Shown here one piece after another: positions 35,117 to 43,785 of a stretch of 64,000 nt of DNA. The DNA comes from Aquibium sp. ELW1220. GTDB lineage: Bacteria > Pseudomonadota > Alphaproteobacteria > Rhizobiales > Rhizobiaceae. The stretch is from positions 1 through 64,000 of the forward strand of contig NZ_JAOAOQ010000019.1 of the NCBI RefSeq assembly GCF_030398385.1, written 5' to 3'. A model generated the notes under the pieces. That model searched no databases. It saw nothing but the letters and a program-made list of their open reading frames with translations, and was not told the origin of the DNA. The position numbers and the translations under genes were made by a program. The first letter of the stretch is position 1; each line of letters begins with the position of its first letter.

Positions 35117-36202
35117 ATGATGGCGGACCGCTACTTTTCATATGAGGTGATCGAAGAAGTCCAGCCGGAAAAAGGCGACCACGCTGTGATCTTCTACAAG
35201 AGAAAACGTCACATCGATGTGAAAACGCGCCGCTTTTCAGAAGGGGATGCACGTGAATTGCTGGGTCTTGCCGGTGCCGCCGCAGCAACGGTTCTCCCTA
35301 TGCGATCATGGCCTGCGCTCGGCCGGTTCGCTTCGGGTCTCCGCTACCGCCGCAAGCGGGAGAAAGGCTATGTCGGCTTCGCGGAGTCGATGCAGTCGGT
35401 CCTCGGGATTCACGACGACACCTTGATTGAGGCCCTGTTCCGGGTGCACCTCGAAATGATCGTGCGGCGGCGATTTTCCCTGGCCCTCGACCATCTGGCG
35501 CCGCGCAGGAATCCGCGGATCGACGTCCTGGGGGCCGAAAGCCTGCAGGCGGCGCTCGCCAGGGGCAGGGGCGCCATCGTGTGGACCTCGCAGTTCGCCT
35601 ACCAGACACTCGCCGGCAAGCGCGCCCTCTGGGAGCAGGGTTTCAGGCCGATCCAGATCAGCGACCCCTATCACGGAACTTCCAGCACGCGCTTCGGCAA
35701 CGTCACGCACAATCCGCTGCTGAGGCAGGCCGAGGAGCGCTATCTGAAACAGCGCATCGTGTTCGAGCGCGACAGCGGCGCGACCGTCACCCGCAAGATC
35801 GTCAGTCTGCTGGACCAGGGCGAACTGATCCTCCTGACGAACAACGTGCATGCCGGATCGATGTTCGTGGAAATGCCGATCGGCGAGCAGGGCCATGTCA
35901 GCATGCCAACGGCGCCGCTCTCCATCGTCGCCCGCCGTGCCACGCCCTTCTTTACGATGGCGACGCTCGAGACGAAGCCGTTCGAGCGGCTGGAAGCCGT
36001 CATCCAGCCTGTCGACGATCAGGGAGGTGCAGAGGTTCGAGCCGCAAGGCGGGACTACGTCCGAATGGCGAGCCTGGCCCTGATCGCGCGGGACAACCTC
36101 TTCACGCAGTTCCGCCGCGCCCCGGAGCAGTATCTGATCCCGGCCAGCCTGGCGCGCAGCAGGGTCGTGCCGCAATCATCCGACGGTGGCATGTCGCCCT
36201 AG
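35117..36202 (+). CDS. LpxL/HtrB-like lipid A acyltransferase homologue with altered catalytic motif
   Basis: About 361 residues. The overall layout follows lysophospholipid/Kdo2-lipid A acyltransferases: AIVWTSQFAYQTLAG, then an R/F-rich segment, a DQGELILLTNN region and PFFTMATLE. In LpxL-type enzymes the first motif is H-x4-D/E (GHFGNWE-like). Here it reads SQFAYQ, so the catalytic His and acidic residue both appear changed. The assignment is therefore remote. No signal peptide. ATG 35117 or 35120. Its stop overlaps the convergent FemAB-like gene. Confidence 0.55.
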   Translation: MMADRYFSYEVIEEVQPEKGDHAVIFYKRKRHIDVKTRRFSEGDARELLGLAGAAAATVLPMRSWPALGRFASGLRYRRKREKGYVGFAESMQSVLGIHDDTLIEALFRVHLEMIVRRRFSLALDHLAPRRNPRIDVLGAESLQAALARGRGAIVWTSQFAYQTLAGKRALWEQGFRPIQISDPYHGTSSTRFGNVTHNPLLRQAEERYLKQRIVFERDSGATVTRKIVSLLDQGELILLTNNVHAGSMFVEMPIGEQGHVSMPTAPLSIVARRATPFFTMATLETKPFERLEAVIQPVDDQGGAEVRAARRDYVRMASLALIARDNLFTQFRRAPEQYLIPASLARSRVVPQSSDGGMSP

Positions 36203-37269
36203 GGCAGCGCCTGCCGACGAGCACGGTGCCACGGCAGGAGGCTCGCCCTGCAGGTGAAGGTCTCGCCGGGCCTGTCGCTCAGACGGTCCTTCCACGGGCT
36301 GCCACCGATCATGAAGTCCACCGTGGACAGCTTTCTTTCGATGGCGAACCGGACCATTTCGACGAGCAGCACCCAGCCCGGCGAGAAGCGCTCCCAGTCG
36401 GGATTGTGCGCCATTTTCGACAGGAAGATCGTCCCGTCGCGCTCGAAGCAGAGGATGCTCGCGATCCACGCGTGATCGGACCGGAGCCGCAGGAGATGGG
36501 TGCGGTTGCGCGCATCCTCTTCTGCGGCGACGCGCTGGAACCAGATCTCCGTCTCGGGCGGCACGATCCAGTCGGAGAGCTCATGATCCTGCACCCATTG
36601 CCGCTTGCGCGCGAACAGGCGCGCGATCTCGGCGCTTCGCTCCTGCGGATCGGTGACCAGGTGAACCGGCCCGGCGCCGGCCTTCTGGAGGCGGCGGCCG
36701 AAATTGCCGAACTGCTGGCGCCGCTTGGCGGACATCGCCGCCAGATAGGCGTCCCATGTCGGGAAGGCGGATGTATCCAGGCTTGGCGCGGCGGTCCTGT
36801 GGACCAGCGGCAAGCCGGCCGCATCCAGCACACGGTGGAGGGCCGAGCCTCCGTGGACGAAGCCGATCTTCAGCAGCCGCCTCGTCCAGGACGAATGGAG
36901 AAACCGGGTGAAGACGCGCGCCGCCATGGCCGTGTCCATGTCGGGATCGAGAAGCAGGCCGTCGTAGAAGGGCGTCCTGGAGTCGAGCCAATACAGCGAA
37001 TGCGGCCCCAGGCGGTCGCGACGCTTGACCATCGGCAGCCCCATCACCAGCCTTCCGTGCAGGCGGATCGCCAAGACGTGCAGGGTGGTCCGCGGGTCCT
37101 TCCTGTGCCGGTCCCAGTTCGCCCGCACGACCTCCATTCGCGAAAAGAAGCCTTCCTCACCACATCTGGCGTTGAGGGTTGCCCATTCGGGAGCGAGCCG
37201 GTCCAGTCCGCCGTCATCGCGGACGATCTCCCAGGCGATGCCGTCGGGGCCCTCCATCCCGTAACCCAT
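36199..37269 (-). CDS. FemAB/CelD-like GNAT-fold acyltransferase
   Basis: 356 residues. The C-terminal half has the GNAT-type elements of the CelD/BioF2 acetyltransferase-6 family: MSAKRRQQFGNFGRRLQKAG, ILCFERDGTIFLSKMAHNPDWERFSPGWVLLVEMVRFAIE and DFMIGGSPWKDRLSD. Related proteins transfer aminoacyl or acyl groups onto sugars or peptidoglycan precursors, fitting the neighbouring ligases. The start (ATG 37269) is just downstream of the ATP-grasp stop. Donor and acceptor unknown. Confidence 0.82.
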   Translation of the reverse strand: MGYGMEGPDGIAWEIVRDDGGLDRLAPEWATLNARCGEEGFFSRMEVVRANWDRHRKDPRTTLHVLAIRLHGRLVMGLPMVKRRDRLGPHSLYWLDSRTPFYDGLLLDPDMDTAMAARVFTRFLHSSWTRRLLKIGFVHGGSALHRVLDAAGLPLVHRTAAPSLDTSAFPTWDAYLAAMSAKRRQQFGNFGRRLQKAGAGPVHLVTDPQERSAEIARLFARKRQWVQDHELSDWIVPPETEIWFQRVAAEEDARNRTHLLRLRSDHAWIASILCFERDGTIFLSKMAHNPDWERFSPGWVLLVEMVRFAIERKLSTVDFMIGGSPWKDRLSDRPGETFTCRASLLPWHRARRQALP

Positions 37270-37270
37270 G

Positions 37271-38503
37271 TCAGAACATAGTCCGGAGTCCCGCCAGGAT
37301 CTCATCCCAGCGGCTCGGTGTGCGGAAGAACTCGATCCCTTTGGCGGCCAGCGCGGCCTCGCGACGGTGGAGCATCCGGCGGTCGTCCGCCAGGATCGCC
37401 ACGCGCAGCCGTGCCGGCCCGGTGCCGAGCCCGCCATGCTCGGGGTCGAACGTCGCAAGCGGCACCAGCCAGCCGTCGCGCAAGCCGGGCTCGCACCGCT
37501 CGATCATCGTCTCGAGCCGGCAGTCGGACCTGCAGAAGGCGAGCCGCGCGAGACCTCCCACGCCGGACCCGGCGCTGCGGCGAAGCATCTCATGGACGAA
37601 GGCGGTGCTGGAGACCGGCCGAAAGTTGAGATCGATGGCGAGCGGCTTCCCGCCACGATCGATCAGAATGTCGAAGCCGCAGACACCGCGGAAGCCGAGC
37701 CTGCTCCCCTCCGCGGCGATGGCGCGCCCGAGAAACATCGCCTCCGGAGGCGGCGACCTGTCTGCGGCGAGCAGGTTGCCTGCATGGACCCCGTTGCGCA
37801 GGCAGACCTGCTCCGAAGCGCCGACGTCCCGGACGGCGCCATCCGGCAGCACCGCATACTGGATGCACCAGTTCTGCACCGCGTCGACGAGGCTCTCGGC
37901 TATCGCCGTTCCAGCATGCGAAAAGCGCGACAGGGCTCGTTCGAGATGCCGCCGTCCGCGGCAGATCGCGACATCCAGGCCCCCGGCGCTCGGCCCGTCG
38001 GTGGCGACCTTCAGCACGATCGGGCACTTCAGCGTCGCGCGGTCCGCCGGATCGGTCAGGTCGACGAGCCGGCGCGCCGGTGCGTTCTCCGCTCCCGCAA
38101 GCTGCGCGATGTTTCGCTTGTCGTTCAGGAATCTCAGCCGCTCGGATCCCACGAGCATCTGCGCGTCGCCGGGTCGGCGGCCTTCGGGACAGTGCACGTA
38201 GGCGACCGTCTCGCCATGCCGCCGGCGTCGTTCGATGGCGAGCCGATAGTCGTCCGGCGAGCCGTAGACCTCGATCGCCGAGCCGATGCGGACGCCGCTG
38301 CGTTCCATGGCTGCCAGCCCGGCCGGCGACATGGCGGCCTTCTGGACCAGCATCGGCAATTGTCCGGCGCAGGCGATCAGGTTTGCGGTCATGAACTCGG
38401 TCATGTGCGGTTCCGCCGGCGCCCATGCCGGTCCGGCATCCTCGCGGCGCGGCGCCAGGAAGGTCGCGGGCGGATAGAGGGCGTCGAGCGTCGGCGCGGT
38501 CAT
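37271..38503 (-). CDS. ATP-grasp domain protein (carboxylate-amine ligase-like)
   Basis: 410 residues. An N-terminal domain that may bind nucleotide is followed by an ATP-grasp region: NDKRNIAQLAGAENAPARRL, CPIVLKVATDGPSAGGLDV (Lys for ATP phosphates), ESLVDAVQNWCIQYAVLPDGAV and GFRGVCGFDILIDRGGKPLAIDLNFRP, whose Asp/Asn pair binds Mg. ATP-grasp enzymes form an acylphosphate and couple it to an amine. Start ATG 38503 overlaps the upstream QueC-like stop by 4 bp. A much longer frame to 39778 belongs to the antiphase of that gene. Confidence 0.85.
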   Translation of the reverse strand: MTAPTLDALYPPATFLAPRREDAGPAWAPAEPHMTEFMTANLIACAGQLPMLVQKAAMSPAGLAAMERSGVRIGSAIEVYGSPDDYRLAIERRRRHGETVAYVHCPEGRRPGDAQMLVGSERLRFLNDKRNIAQLAGAENAPARRLVDLTDPADRATLKCPIVLKVATDGPSAGGLDVAICRGRRHLERALSRFSHAGTAIAESLVDAVQNWCIQYAVLPDGAVRDVGASEQVCLRNGVHAGNLLAADRSPPPEAMFLGRAIAAEGSRLGFRGVCGFDILIDRGGKPLAIDLNFRPVSSTAFVHEMLRRSAGSGVGGLARLAFCRSDCRLETMIERCEPGLRDGWLVPLATFDPEHGGLGTGPARLRVAILADDRRMLHRREAALAAKGIEFFRTPSRWDEILAGLRTMF

Positions 38504-39672
38504 CGGGCCTGCCGGCCTGTTCGTCGCAGGAACCGCCTCTGCCGCTTGAAGCGCTTGAACCGGCGCGCGATTTCGTCGAGCGGGACGACCCGGTTGAGCG
38601 ACTTTTCGAAGCGATAGCGCGTCAGCGCCCGGTCGACGGCCGCGACGATGTCGCCATCGCCGTGTGCTTCCGCCGCTGCCCGCAGATTGCGCATGTCGGA
38701 CAGCGATCCTTCCCCCGTCACCTTCAGCAACCGCTTTCTCGACGTTAGGTGACGATAGGTCGGCGCCCTGCCGCGCATGTCGAGCACGTCGAGCGCGGCG
38801 AGCATGAACTGGCAGCTGTGGCAGACGCCGCAATGCTCGAAGCCGCGGTTGCAGACCCGCAGATGCTCCATCAGCGCGGGCTCGCAGCTGATCCGCCGGA
38901 CCTTGGCAAGCCGGTGCACCAGCCCGTGATGTTCGACGCGCGCCCCGCCGGTGCCCCAGAGGACGTCCAGCGCCGGGTGCGATCCCCAGCGCCGTGTCCA
39001 GGAGGACTCGTCGGCCGAGGAGGCGATCAGCTGGCTCTCGAACCGATGCGCCAGCATGTGGCGCACGGCCGCCAGCACCGCGCCGTGATACTCGACCCAG
39101 CCGATCAGCCGATCCGAGACCGAACGGATGTCGGTTGTCACGAGTATGCGGTCGATGCCGAACCGCGCGGCGACGTCCTCCGACATCGTCTTCAGCCGCG
39201 TGACGCGGGGCTGGTCGGCTGGATCGACGTCCGCGCCGATGAGCGTCACCAGTCCCGAGATCCTGTCGCGCTCGGTGGCGAGCGAATAGCCGGAATCGAC
39301 GCCGCCCGAGAAGAAGAGCCCGGTTCCGCGGCCTTCGGGATAGGACCGGCGGGTGGACCCGGCGTCGACGGCGACGGTGCGGTAGCCGGGGTACCATGCG
39401 CAGAGGAGCGCCTGGATCTCCCGGGCGTGGTCGAGGAGTTCCTCGTCGACCTCGGCGTCGATGCGCAGGTCGACGCCCAGTTCCATGGCCGGGACGAGGC
39501 CGAGGCAAAGAAGAGCGTCTCCCGTGGCGACGAGAGTCGCGCCGGTTGCCTCGAAGCGGACGACCTCGTCGAACCCGCCGCACATCAGCCGCACGTTCAA
39601 GGCGCAGCCGCCGCCCTGCTCGGCAGGAGGCGTCGCCATGTAGGCAAGCGTCAGACGATCGGTGCTCTTCAT
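38500..39672 (-). CDS. PP-loop ATP pyrophosphatase (QueC-like) with Cys motif
   Basis: 390 residues. The N-type PP-loop SGGVDSGYSLATERD (ca. 123-137) and a downstream Cys cluster CNRGFEHCGVCHSC (C-x7-C-x2-C-x2-C) resemble QueC-type 7-cyano-7-deazaguanine synthases and their relatives, in which Cys ligate zinc. QueC is about 230 residues, so this is longer, with an extra N-terminal domain of roughly 110 residues and a basic C-terminus. No queuosine genes are nearby. More likely a pathway-specific adenylating/amidating enzyme. Starts divergently from the ATP-grasp gene at 39824. Confidence 0.78.
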   Translation of the reverse strand: MKSTDRLTLAYMATPPAEQGGGCALNVRLMCGGFDEVVRFEATGATLVATGDALLCLGLVPAMELGVDLRIDAEVDEELLDHAREIQALLCAWYPGYRTVAVDAGSTRRSYPEGRGTGLFFSGGVDSGYSLATERDRISGLVTLIGADVDPADQPRVTRLKTMSEDVAARFGIDRILVTTDIRSVSDRLIGWVEYHGAVLAAVRHMLAHRFESQLIASSADESSWTRRWGSHPALDVLWGTGGARVEHHGLVHRLAKVRRISCEPALMEHLRVCNRGFEHCGVCHSCQFMLAALDVLDMRGRAPTYRHLTSRKRLLKVTGEGSLSDMRNLRAAAEAHGDGDIVAAVDRALTRYRFEKSLNRVVPLDEIARRFKRFKRQRRFLRRTGRQAR

Positions 39673-39810
39673 GCGGCTGCTGTGTTCCGGTCAGGCGCGG
39701 ATCATCGTCGATCGGTGTTCCAGATACTACGCCGGACGCAATCCACCAATCACCATTCCCACGCGGCCAGCCGCGCAACCGGCACCGATTGCCGGGGTCG
39801 GTGCATTGTG

Positions 39811-39820
39811 ATCATATGAT
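39811..39820. promoter_or_regulatory. Perfect palindrome just upstream of the ATP-grasp start
   Basis: ATCATATGAT, a 10-base perfect palindrome, lies 3 bases before the ATG at 39824, in the 151-base divergent region. It might be an operator or a chance site. No ribosome-binding site is evident for this start. Confidence 0.25.
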
Positions 39821-39823
39821 GCC

Positions 39824-40882
39824 ATGGGGATAGGCTCACGGCTTCGTTCGTTGTCCGATCTGGTGGCGGAGGAGTTCGGGCAGGACGTCCCCAATCCCGC
39901 CTGGCGGCTGCGCGCGCTGGCGCAGGGCCATCCCTCGCGGGCGATCGCGCTGCTCCCGCCCGAGATCCGCGCATCCGGCGCTTATCTGCGACAGTCGCGC
40001 TTCTATCGACGGCGCGCCTACTACAACCGCATGCTCTATGCGGCGCTCCACAACAAGATCTCGCAGAAGCTCTGGCTGGACAGGGTGTGCCCGCAGGCAT
40101 CGCCGCCGATGACGCACTACGTCGTCGGCGAAAGGCTGGTGCAGATCGGCGGGCGTGAACTGCCGTTTCGCACGCGGGCTGAGGTTCCTGCTCTCCTGCA
40201 GCCCGGCAGGTCGATCTTCGTCAAGCCGGCCGATGCCGGGCAGGGGGCCGGCGCCTTCCATCTCGCCGCTGACGGCGACGCGGTGCGCATCAACGGCGAG
40301 CCCGCCGACCGCGCCGGCTTCGGACGCTGGCTCGCCGGCCAGCCGCTCGCCTTCACGATATCCGACGTCATCGATCAGTCCGGCTGGAGCTGCCGCATCT
40401 TTCCGGGCGCAGTCAGCACCGTGCGGATCATGACCGCGACCTCCTTCGTCGACCGGCGGGCCGTCGTTCTCGGCGCCGTTTTCAAATGCGCGACGAGCCG
40501 GTCGGCGCCGACCGACAATTTCCAGAGCGCACGCGGCGGGACGACGTCATCGATCGATCTCGATACGGGAAAGGTCGGCCCCTGCGTCTCCTTCGACGAG
40601 GACAGGTTCGAGCGGGTTCTGGCCGATCGGCATCCGGAAACGGGGGTTGTGGTGGCGGGAGAGACGCTGCCGCACTGGCGCCTGCTGCGGGACACGATCG
40701 CAGGACTGGCAGCCATCCTGCCATGCGCCGGTGTCGCCGGCTGGGACGTCGCGCTGCGCGATAACGGGATAACCGTCGTCGAGATCAACACGCTTCCCGG
40801 TCTCAACGTGCTCCAGAGCGCGGTGCCGCTGCTCGACACCGACGCCAAGCGCGCCATCCTGTCCGAGATGCGGATGATCTGA
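39824..40882 (+). CDS. Sugar-transfer-associated ATP-grasp protein
   Basis: 352 residues, matching the ATPgrasp_ST family found near glycosyltransferase genes. An N-terminal basic helical part (RRRAYYNRMLYAALHNKISQKLWLD) is followed by the ATP-grasp core: SIFVKPADAGQGAGAF, QSGWSCRIFPGAVSTVRIMTAT, RGGTTSSIDLDTGKVG and VAGWDVALRDNGITVVEINTLPGLN (final E-N pair for Mg). Distinct in sequence from the ATP-grasp gene at 37271. Next to asnB on the same strand, 28 bases apart. Confidence 0.85.
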   Translation: MGIGSRLRSLSDLVAEEFGQDVPNPAWRLRALAQGHPSRAIALLPPEIRASGAYLRQSRFYRRRAYYNRMLYAALHNKISQKLWLDRVCPQASPPMTHYVVGERLVQIGGRELPFRTRAEVPALLQPGRSIFVKPADAGQGAGAFHLAADGDAVRINGEPADRAGFGRWLAGQPLAFTISDVIDQSGWSCRIFPGAVSTVRIMTATSFVDRRAVVLGAVFKCATSRSAPTDNFQSARGGTTSSIDLDTGKVGPCVSFDEDRFERVLADRHPETGVVVAGETLPHWRLLRDTIAGLAAILPCAGVAGWDVALRDNGITVVEINTLPGLNVLQSAVPLLDTDAKRAILSEMRMI

Positions 40883-40910
40883 TGCGCAGGACTGCGGGGG
40901 ACCGGGATCG

Positions 40911-42788
40911 ATGTGCGGGATAGCGGGAATCTGGCGCTTCGCGGGCCAGGCCGGCGAGACAGACGATGCGGACGTTCGCGCCATGATCGCGGCGATCGTT
41001 CACCGCGGTCCGGACGGACAGGGATACTGGTCGACGGACCGGCTGGCGCTCGGGCATTGCCGCCTCGCCATTCTCGACACCTCCGATCGCGGCCTGCAGC
41101 CGGCGATCACGCCCGACCAGTCCGGCGTGCTCGTCTACAATGGCGAGGTCTACAATTTCCGGGAATTGCGAACGGAACTGGAGGCCGCCGGCATCCGCTT
41201 CCTGAGCGAGAGCGATACCGAGGTGGTGCTGTGGGCGCTGCACCAGTGGGGCGTGGATGCGGCGGTCCGGCGCTTCAACGGCATGTTCGCCTTCGCCTAT
41301 TTCGACCGTCGGGAACAGGCGCTCTGGCTGTGCCGGGATCGGCTCGGCATCAAGGCGCTCTCGGTCGCCCGCACCGGCAGCCGACTGATCTTTGCTTCGG
41401 AAGACAAGGCGCTGCTTTCCGCCTCCGGCTTCGACACGCGGATCGACACACGCGCGCTGACACTGTCGCTGGCGCTTCAGGACATCGATTCGCATCTGTC
41501 GTCCTTCGCCGGTATCCGCCGGCTGCCTCCGGGCGCATGCTGGCGCGTCGATGGCGACGGCATCCGGGAAGGCAGCTTCTGGAACGCGCTCGCGGCCATC
41601 GACATGGACCGTCTCAGCGACCGGAACCGGAATGTCGCCGGGGCGAAGGAGGAACTGGAGAGCCTCCTGCGCACCAGCGTCGGCCTTCACTGCGTCTCCG
41701 ACGTGACGCTGGCCACGGCCTGCTCCAGCGGCGTCGATTCAGGGCTGGTCACGGCGTTGAGCCGGGAGTTCGTCGATCCCTTCCACGCCTATGTCGTCGC
41801 TCCCGATACGGGCGTGAGCGAAGTGGAAGGCGCGCAGCGCACCTGCGACCGTCTGGGCGTTCCGCTGCGGCGCGTCGTGTTCGATCGCGCCGCCTATCTG
41901 CGCAACCTCGCGATCGGTATCCATCACGTCGAGAACGGCAACCTCAGCAACTCGACGGCCGCGCTGCTGGCGATGACGCGGCAGTGCCGGCAGGACGGCG
42001 TCAAGGTCCTGCTGACGGGTGAAGGATCCGACGAGCTCTTCGGCGGCTATCGCTGGCAGGCGGTTTCCGCCAGCCGCGCCCGATGGGCGCATTTTCTTGC
42101 GACCTTCGGTCCCACGCGCCATGCCCGCGAGCGCCGCAGGAAGAGGATCGCGATGACGCCGTTTTCGAACGCATTCGCCGGGTCGGGCACGGTCGAGCAT
42201 CGTATCCTGTCCACGTCGCTTTTCGCGCAGCACATCCTCTCCGCCGAAGAGATACTCGAAACCCTTGCTCCCCTGTCGCCTGTCTTCGCCCGGGTCTTCG
42301 CCGGCAACGGCATCTTCGACCTGTACGGTCACATGCAGTCCATCATCCACCGCCACGACCGGATCTCGATGGCCTCGTCGGTCGAGCTGCGGGTGCCGTT
42401 CCTCGAGAACGGCGTCATCGACTTCGCGCTCAACCTCCATCCCGACTTCAAGCATCGGAAGCGGCAGGGCAAATGGCTGCTGAAGGAGGTGGCGCAGACA
42501 TACCTGCCGCGCGAGAACGTCCTGGCTCGGAAGAAAGGTTTTCCGATCTCCAGCGACTACTTCGCCGGAACCCAGTCGACGCTGAGGAACGGCGCACTGC
42601 GGGACCTGATGGCGTGGAGCACGGGCGAGACGGAGCGGATCGTCGACCTGTGCGCCGCCGACGGCACGCTGCGCTCGCGCCTGGTCGGGCACGAGGTCTT
42701 CGCCCGCATCTATGCCGCGGGCGTCTCTCCCGAACAGGCCGGCGAGACGCTGGTGGCCGCGGCGGCGGAGCGCGGAGCGGACGGCTGA
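40911..42788 (+). CDS. asnB: Asparagine synthase (glutamine-hydrolysing)
   Basis: 625 residues. The class II glutaminase domain begins with the processed Cys2 (MCGIAGIW), with HRGPDG (31-36) and NGEVYNF (77-83). The synthetase domain has the PP-loop SSGVDSG (272-278) and the EGSDELFGGYRW segment. It forms Asp-AMP and then amidates it. AsnB-like enzymes in glycan or antibiotic clusters often amidate other carboxylates. Here it may do so for the pathway product, since it sits with ATP-grasp and Mur-ligase genes. Ordinary asparagine synthesis cannot be excluded. Confidence 0.93.
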   Translation: MCGIAGIWRFAGQAGETDDADVRAMIAAIVHRGPDGQGYWSTDRLALGHCRLAILDTSDRGLQPAITPDQSGVLVYNGEVYNFRELRTELEAAGIRFLSESDTEVVLWALHQWGVDAAVRRFNGMFAFAYFDRREQALWLCRDRLGIKALSVARTGSRLIFASEDKALLSASGFDTRIDTRALTLSLALQDIDSHLSSFAGIRRLPPGACWRVDGDGIREGSFWNALAAIDMDRLSDRNRNVAGAKEELESLLRTSVGLHCVSDVTLATACSSGVDSGLVTALSREFVDPFHAYVVAPDTGVSEVEGAQRTCDRLGVPLRRVVFDRAAYLRNLAIGIHHVENGNLSNSTAALLAMTRQCRQDGVKVLLTGEGSDELFGGYRWQAVSASRARWAHFLATFGPTRHARERRRKRIAMTPFSNAFAGSGTVEHRILSTSLFAQHILSAEEILETLAPLSPVFARVFAGNGIFDLYGHMQSIIHRHDRISMASSVELRVPFLENGVIDFALNLHPDFKHRKRQGKWLLKEVAQTYLPRENVLARKKGFPISSDYFAGTQSTLRNGALRDLMAWSTGETERIVDLCAADGTLRSRLVGHEVFARIYAAGVSPEQAGETLVAAAAERGADG

Positions 42789-42816
42789 CGCGGCAAGCCG
42801 GCCTCGACGCGGGAGG

Positions 42817-43785
42817 TCACTCCACCCAGGCCGTTCCGGGCTTTGCCGCCGCACAGAAGAGGGCTGCCGCGCGCCGGCTCTCGTCGACCACCGCGCGGAT
42901 GAACTGGTGGTGCGTCAGCGCCTGGTAGCTCGCCACCACCGGCATCGACGGGAAGTGCTTCGTCACCTTCATCGACACCAGCCGGCCGTTGGCGAGTTCG
43001 CGGCGGATCGCCACCGAGGGCAGGGCGGCGACCCCGAAGCCGTCGAGGATCAGGCTGACGATGGCGTAGAGCGAGTTGCAGGAGGTCAGCTTCGACGCCA
43101 GCACCTGCTCGTCGTGGAAGTAGGGCGCGACCATCTGGAACGGCGGCGAGTCCTTCGGGAAGGAGATGATCGGCATCGACGCCAGATCCTGCGGCGTGTA
43201 GGTCCGGTCCGGATTGATCAGCCGCGGCGAGCCGACCCAGCCCATTTGCAGCACGCAGGCCGTGAAGCTGCGGAACCCCTCGTCGACCACCGGCTGGATC
43301 GCGAAGATGATGTCGAAGAAGCCCTTCTTCAGTCCTTGTGCCAGCGCCTTGGTTCCGTCGACCGTCAGTTCGACCCGCAGGTGCGGATAGCGGGCGTGGA
43401 GCGTCTCGATCAGGCCGGGCAGCCATGTCGCCGCGACGGTGTCGATCGCGCCGATGCGCAGGGTGGCCGCGACAGGCTCGGGCTCGCGCCGCAGACGGGC
43501 CGCGAGCCGGTCGAGTTCGGCGAGCACGGTCTCGAACGTCTCGAGCGCCCGCTCGCCGGCCTCCGTCAGCCGGAACGCGCCGTCGCCGCGCTCGATCAGC
43601 CGGCATCCCAGTTCCTCCTCCAGGGCGGCGATGCGGGCCGAGATGGCGGGCTGGCTGGTGGCGAGCTCTTCCGCCGCCCGGCGGAAATGGCGCGTCCGCG
43701 ACAGCACGACGAAACTGCGCAGGTCGACGCTGCGGACCTGCAGGCCGCGGCCGGCGCGCGTGGGCGGCCGTTCCTCGTCGCTCAT
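42817..43785 (-). CDS. LysR family transcriptional regulator
   Basis: 322 residues. The N-terminal winged helix-turn-helix (LRSFVVLSRTRHFRRAAEELATSQPAISARIAALEEELGCRLIER) and effector-binding domain are typical. A basic 25-residue extension precedes the HTH. The start at 43785 overlaps the stop of the ABC ATPase gene, so it is the last gene of the transporter operon rather than divergent from it, which is unusual for LysR. Likely senses the imported compound and controls this operon. Confidence 0.93.
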   Translation of the reverse strand: MSDEERPPTRAGRGLQVRSVDLRSFVVLSRTRHFRRAAEELATSQPAISARIAALEEELGCRLIERGDGAFRLTEAGERALETFETVLAELDRLAARLRREPEPVAATLRIGAIDTVAATWLPGLIETLHARYPHLRVELTVDGTKALAQGLKKGFFDIIFAIQPVVDEGFRSFTACVLQMGWVGSPRLINPDRTYTPQDLASMPIISFPKDSPPFQMVAPYFHDEQVLASKLTSCNSLYAIVSLILDGFGVAALPSVAIRRELANGRLVSMKVTKHFPSMPVVASYQALTHHQFIRAVVDESRRAAALFCAAAKPGTAWVE

